DNA of 64,000 nucleotides. Origin: Chaunax sp. Z400 (taxonomy: Eukaryota > Chordata > Actinopteri > Lophiiformes > Chaunacidae). Under the pieces are notes generated by a model. That model saw only the letters and a program-made list of their open reading frames with translations, searched no databases and had not been told where the DNA came from. The position numbers and the translations under genes are program-made. The stretch lies in the NCBI GenBank assembly GCA_037577475.1, contig CM075189.1, positions 36,536,254 through 36,600,253 of the forward strand, read 5' to 3'. Shown here piece after piece: positions 60,888 to 64,000 of this stretch (position 1 is the first letter of the stretch; each line of letters starts with the position of its first letter).

Positions 60888-61246
60888 CATCAAAAAAAAC
60901 ATATGCGTTTCTACTGTTGCTCAGTATATTTAGTTTTGGACCAGGTGTTTCCTCAGGTTACAGATATTACAGTGAGTTTTGTGAAGTGTAGCCACACAGG
61001 GATGATGGAGTCTTACTCTCTCAGTCAGATGCTCTCTCACTGACATAAATCGGTTCTCAGTAGTACTGACGTGATTTTGCCGCTACTCTTAAAAGTACTG
61101 GGTTTGGTACCCAACCTTTCATCACATAATGGGAGTTCCTAATACTCTGTCTTGGTCTTGCAGCCTGTGTGTGTTGCTCATGTTGTGTATCACAACTCAG
61201 TTTTACGTCACTCTGATCCTGTTTCAGTCGACAAAGGTACCGACCT

Positions 61247-62678
61247 CTGATGCACACACCCTGTATGGAGCTCACTGCCTCAGCTGGAAGAGATGTGTGT
61301 GCTTCATGGTCTGCAGTCTTCGTATTTCCATGGCAACAACCTCCTTGCCCTCCTCCAATGTCTGCTCAGAGGAGGGTATGTTGTCAACAGGAAGCTTTTC
61401 TTTCTTCCTCCTCTGGATCAGATTCTTTTTTGCCTCTAAACATGAAAATAACAGAAGGAGGCGATGTTAGAGTCTGAGTCATACATGGACGTTTAAAATG
61501 TAGCTGCATCCTTTTCAGTACGACCAACAGTTCCTTAAACTTTAATCCGAAACACCAGAGAAACGTGACCGATGTAAAAACATGGCTTTGGTGTTGTTGT
61601 GCTTGCCTTTGGGTTGATATTTGAGCTGGAGCTCTTCTACCCGTAGCTGCAGTTTGAACTTGTCACTCTGAGCCTGAATCACAGAAAACACACGAACAAT
61701 ACAAAGTGTGTCAGAAACTTGCTCCCTGTAGGTTTGACAGAACAGACTATAAAGTTAACATGGTCACTGCTCATGCAGACAGCTCAGTGTTTTGCTGCTG
61801 ATTCCGTTTGGATCAGCTCAAACACACTCAGACCTACAGTTAACTAAACAACACTGTCCTTTCCTGCTTTATAAATCTGTGCTATCTCTTTGCACTTTGC
61901 TACTTCAGAATACAAACATGCATGTTTTCAGAACCCTTTATTGTGTGGAAGCATTGGTACTGTTGTGTTTCTGTGTGACCAGGAGATGCAGGGTTTACAG
62001 ACCTGTTTGAGCTGCCGCTCAGATGAGTAGAGCTTCCTCTCCAGCTCCAAAGCTCTCTGACAAAGATTTCATCCTTTGCAGGGAAAGTTCATCTCCGAGA
62101 CGCTCTGCATCCTTACTGAGGACAGACAGAGCTTCACTCAACATGGACCACATGCACAAAGAAACCATCACAACACTGCATGCAAAACGTGAACTGATGA
62201 AATATCTTAAATCACAGCAATGTTTACTTCTTTCTTGTCTGACTAGATTTGTCTTCATCAGGTAGTTTTATGTTATTTCATATCATTTTCATCTCTTTAC
62301 ATATTCAGAACACAAATGTGTGAATCCTATGATCCATGACAACCTTTAATAAAAGTCAGGCTGTGCATTGTTTATTAGAAGACATTGTTTACATTTTCAT
62401 TATTGGCTTAAATTAATTTCTGTCTTATCAAACCAACCTCATTTTTAGGTCGGGATCGATTTGCATCAGAGTGGCTATCTGGACCTGCACAACACAAACA
62501 CATCCTCGCTGCTGTTCAAGTCCCAAACAACGGACCGCGTTTCTATGTGCATGTCTTATTCCAGTACCTTCATGCGCTGCAGCTGCTGTTTGCTGAAGAC
62601 CTGTTGTTTCTGCAGTGACTGATACTGAACCTTCATACTGATGAGCTGTCTCTCCATCACAGCGCGCTTATCCTCCAG
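61247..62678 (-). pseudogene. spdl1: spdl1 (Spindly) gene fragment, copy 2, frameshifted
   Basis: Exons 62568-62678, 62438-62484, 62003-62115, 61607-61673 and one ending at 61435 match copy 1. The 8-base frameshift in the KDAERLG exon is shared. Unlike copy 1, the donor after 62438-62484 is intact (ATGAG then GTTGGT, base 62437 c). The branch side of the next intron differs at 61676 (copy 1 24119). 5' truncation and loss of the middle exon block are shared, so the damage mostly predates the duplication. Confidence 0.87.
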
Positions 62679-64000
62679 CTGCCAAACAAAAAGGAAATAT
62701 ATGCACACTGACTTTTACAGTTCATTCCCTTGAGCTTGTTGCTGTGTAACATTGGAGTTATTGTCAATTGAAAGACTTTGAGAGACTGGCTCCAACAGAT
62801 TAACATACATGTATTTACCTCCACCAGGGAAATTATGTTTTCACTGATGTTTGTTTGTCTGGCTGTTAGCAGCATTACACAGAAATTACCCGATGGACTT
62901 TCATAAAACCTGGTGGGAAGGTTGGACATGTGGGAGAAAATAAAAAAAATGTTCCACTTACTTTTAACTAGCTTTTTTCACCAATTCCTGAGGTATATGA
63001 CCTACTGAGAGCCCTTCTAGTTTCATTATGTGTTTTCTTGATGCTTCCAAGACATTTGACAGAATTAATCATGAAAAAATGGTAATAAATTGTTTGTAAG
63101 AGACGTTCCAAGTATACACTTAGGATATTGGTCCTCTGGTAAGTCCATCAGATAATGAGTTATCTGTCCCACTTCACATTTATTTATGGTGTTCCTCAGG
63201 GTGGAATTCTGTCTCATAGTGTCGATAGATGACCTACTGAAATAACTAAATGATTGAAACACAGGCTGTCTTGTTGGAAACTGTGTTATCACTTTATTTG
63301 CTGGCGATCTGCTCATTTTAAGTCCATATAAATGTTCAGTGAAGATGTAATGTTTTAAAGTTTGTGTCATGAGAGGTTGTGTCATACAAGGGAGACACAT
63401 TCCCTCCTGGTGTCAGCAACAAGGACTACAACCCATCACGTCCATTAAAAGACTACAAACCCCACAGTCATCCAGGCAGGCAGGACAATGGTTGCTGCCC
63501 AGCTGAACCATATGAGCTAATTGCTCTAGCCAGAGAGCTGGAAAGTGAAGTGACAGTGTGTGTGAGGCAGAGATGATGACTGAGGTGTACAGAGAGGAAC
63601 AGGCGTCTGTTATGTTAAAAAGAATAAGATAGAAAACTAGAGTTTGGATTTAAATGGCTGTTCTGTTTTTACTGCCTTTTGACTGCAAAAATGAAGTTGA
63701 TGTGTTACGAGAGGACAGAATACATGTAATTTAAGCTGGAAAACAACACCTCGCTGTCTTTTTACTGCACCCAAACTTTAAAAGCTTCAAGAGAAAAGCT
63801 CCCAACATCACAAGTCTTAATCACATGAAGGTTAGCTACTTTCTCCAACTTCCTCCTTCACTCTGACTCTGTCCAGAGACTGGTAACACAGAGCCGGGTT
63901 GGTGGTTAGCAAGGTAACTCCAAGTTACCCGTGGTGTTCAGTGTTCAGATGCCGGTTCATTTCTAACGGGGTACATCACCATGGTAACTTATGCTGCACA

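Larger units (their letters stand above)
37458..64000. repeat. 37.46-kb tandem segmental duplication, unit 2 (first 26.5 kb visible)
   Basis: Repeats 1-26443. The offset is 37457 up to the CA array near 11.7 kb, 37451 up to the arrays at 16.2-17.7 kb, 37523 up to the TA array near 20.47 kb, and 37557 afterwards. Substitutions include 272/37729, 1917/39374, 15312/52763, 21070/58627 and 24880/62437. Because copy 2 starts immediately where copy 1 ends, the two are in direct tandem orientation with no spacer. Confidence 0.97.

Noticed and set aside
1..64000. CRISPR arrays, bacterial operons, phage or viral genes
   Set aside because: The repeats are contiguous satellites without unique spacers; all recognisable proteins are vertebrate; no viral gene set was seen.

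Overview
This is vertebrate nuclear DNA, most likely from a teleost fish. It shows GT-AG introns, tRNA-derived SINEs and L2-like LINE tails typical of fish genomes, a Tc1-like transposase remnant, and exons that match the vertebrate proteins Piwil1, TRAPPC11 and Spindly. No bacterial features and no complete long single-exon gene were found.

The dominant structure is a tandem duplication with a period of 37,457 bp. Positions 1-26,443 are repeated almost base for base at 37,458-64,000. By eye I counted roughly 25 single-base differences outside simple repeats (about 0.1%). Length differences are confined to four simple-repeat arrays, which change the offset from 37,457 to 37,451, 37,523 and finally 37,557. 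This is either a very recent segmental duplication or two haplotypes wrongly joined in the assembly. The sequence alone does not decide between them.

Each unit carries fragments of three unrelated genes, all on the minus strand and all still containing introns. (1) A piwil1-like gene: 18 exons at 27,281-40,632 span the unit boundary, and the 5' exons of a second copy lie at 381-3,175. It has lost one exon (the stretch after the N domain) and carries a 1-bp insertion, a 1-bp deletion at an exon start and a 7-bp deletion, so it reads as an unprocessed pseudogene. (2) A trappc11 fragment (11,993-21,296 and 49,444-58,853): its exons are in frame, but the first third, at least one middle block and the last exon(s) are missing. 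(3) A spdl1 (Spindly) fragment (about 23,690-25,121 and 61,247-62,678): it lacks the 5' half and carries a frameshift shared by both copies. In copy 1 a base difference also destroys a splice donor that copy 2 keeps.

Between the fragments lie SINEs, LINE pieces, a Tc1-like transposase remnant, a 5S rRNA-like sequence fused to a SINE, a 1.2-kb G-rich 23-bp minisatellite, and a decayed hammerhead-like motif of the kind found in Penelope-like elements. A tandemly amplified block of co-oriented gene fragments, one from a piRNA-pathway gene, resembles ampliconic or sex-linked regions and could be a piRNA-source locus. That reading is inference only.
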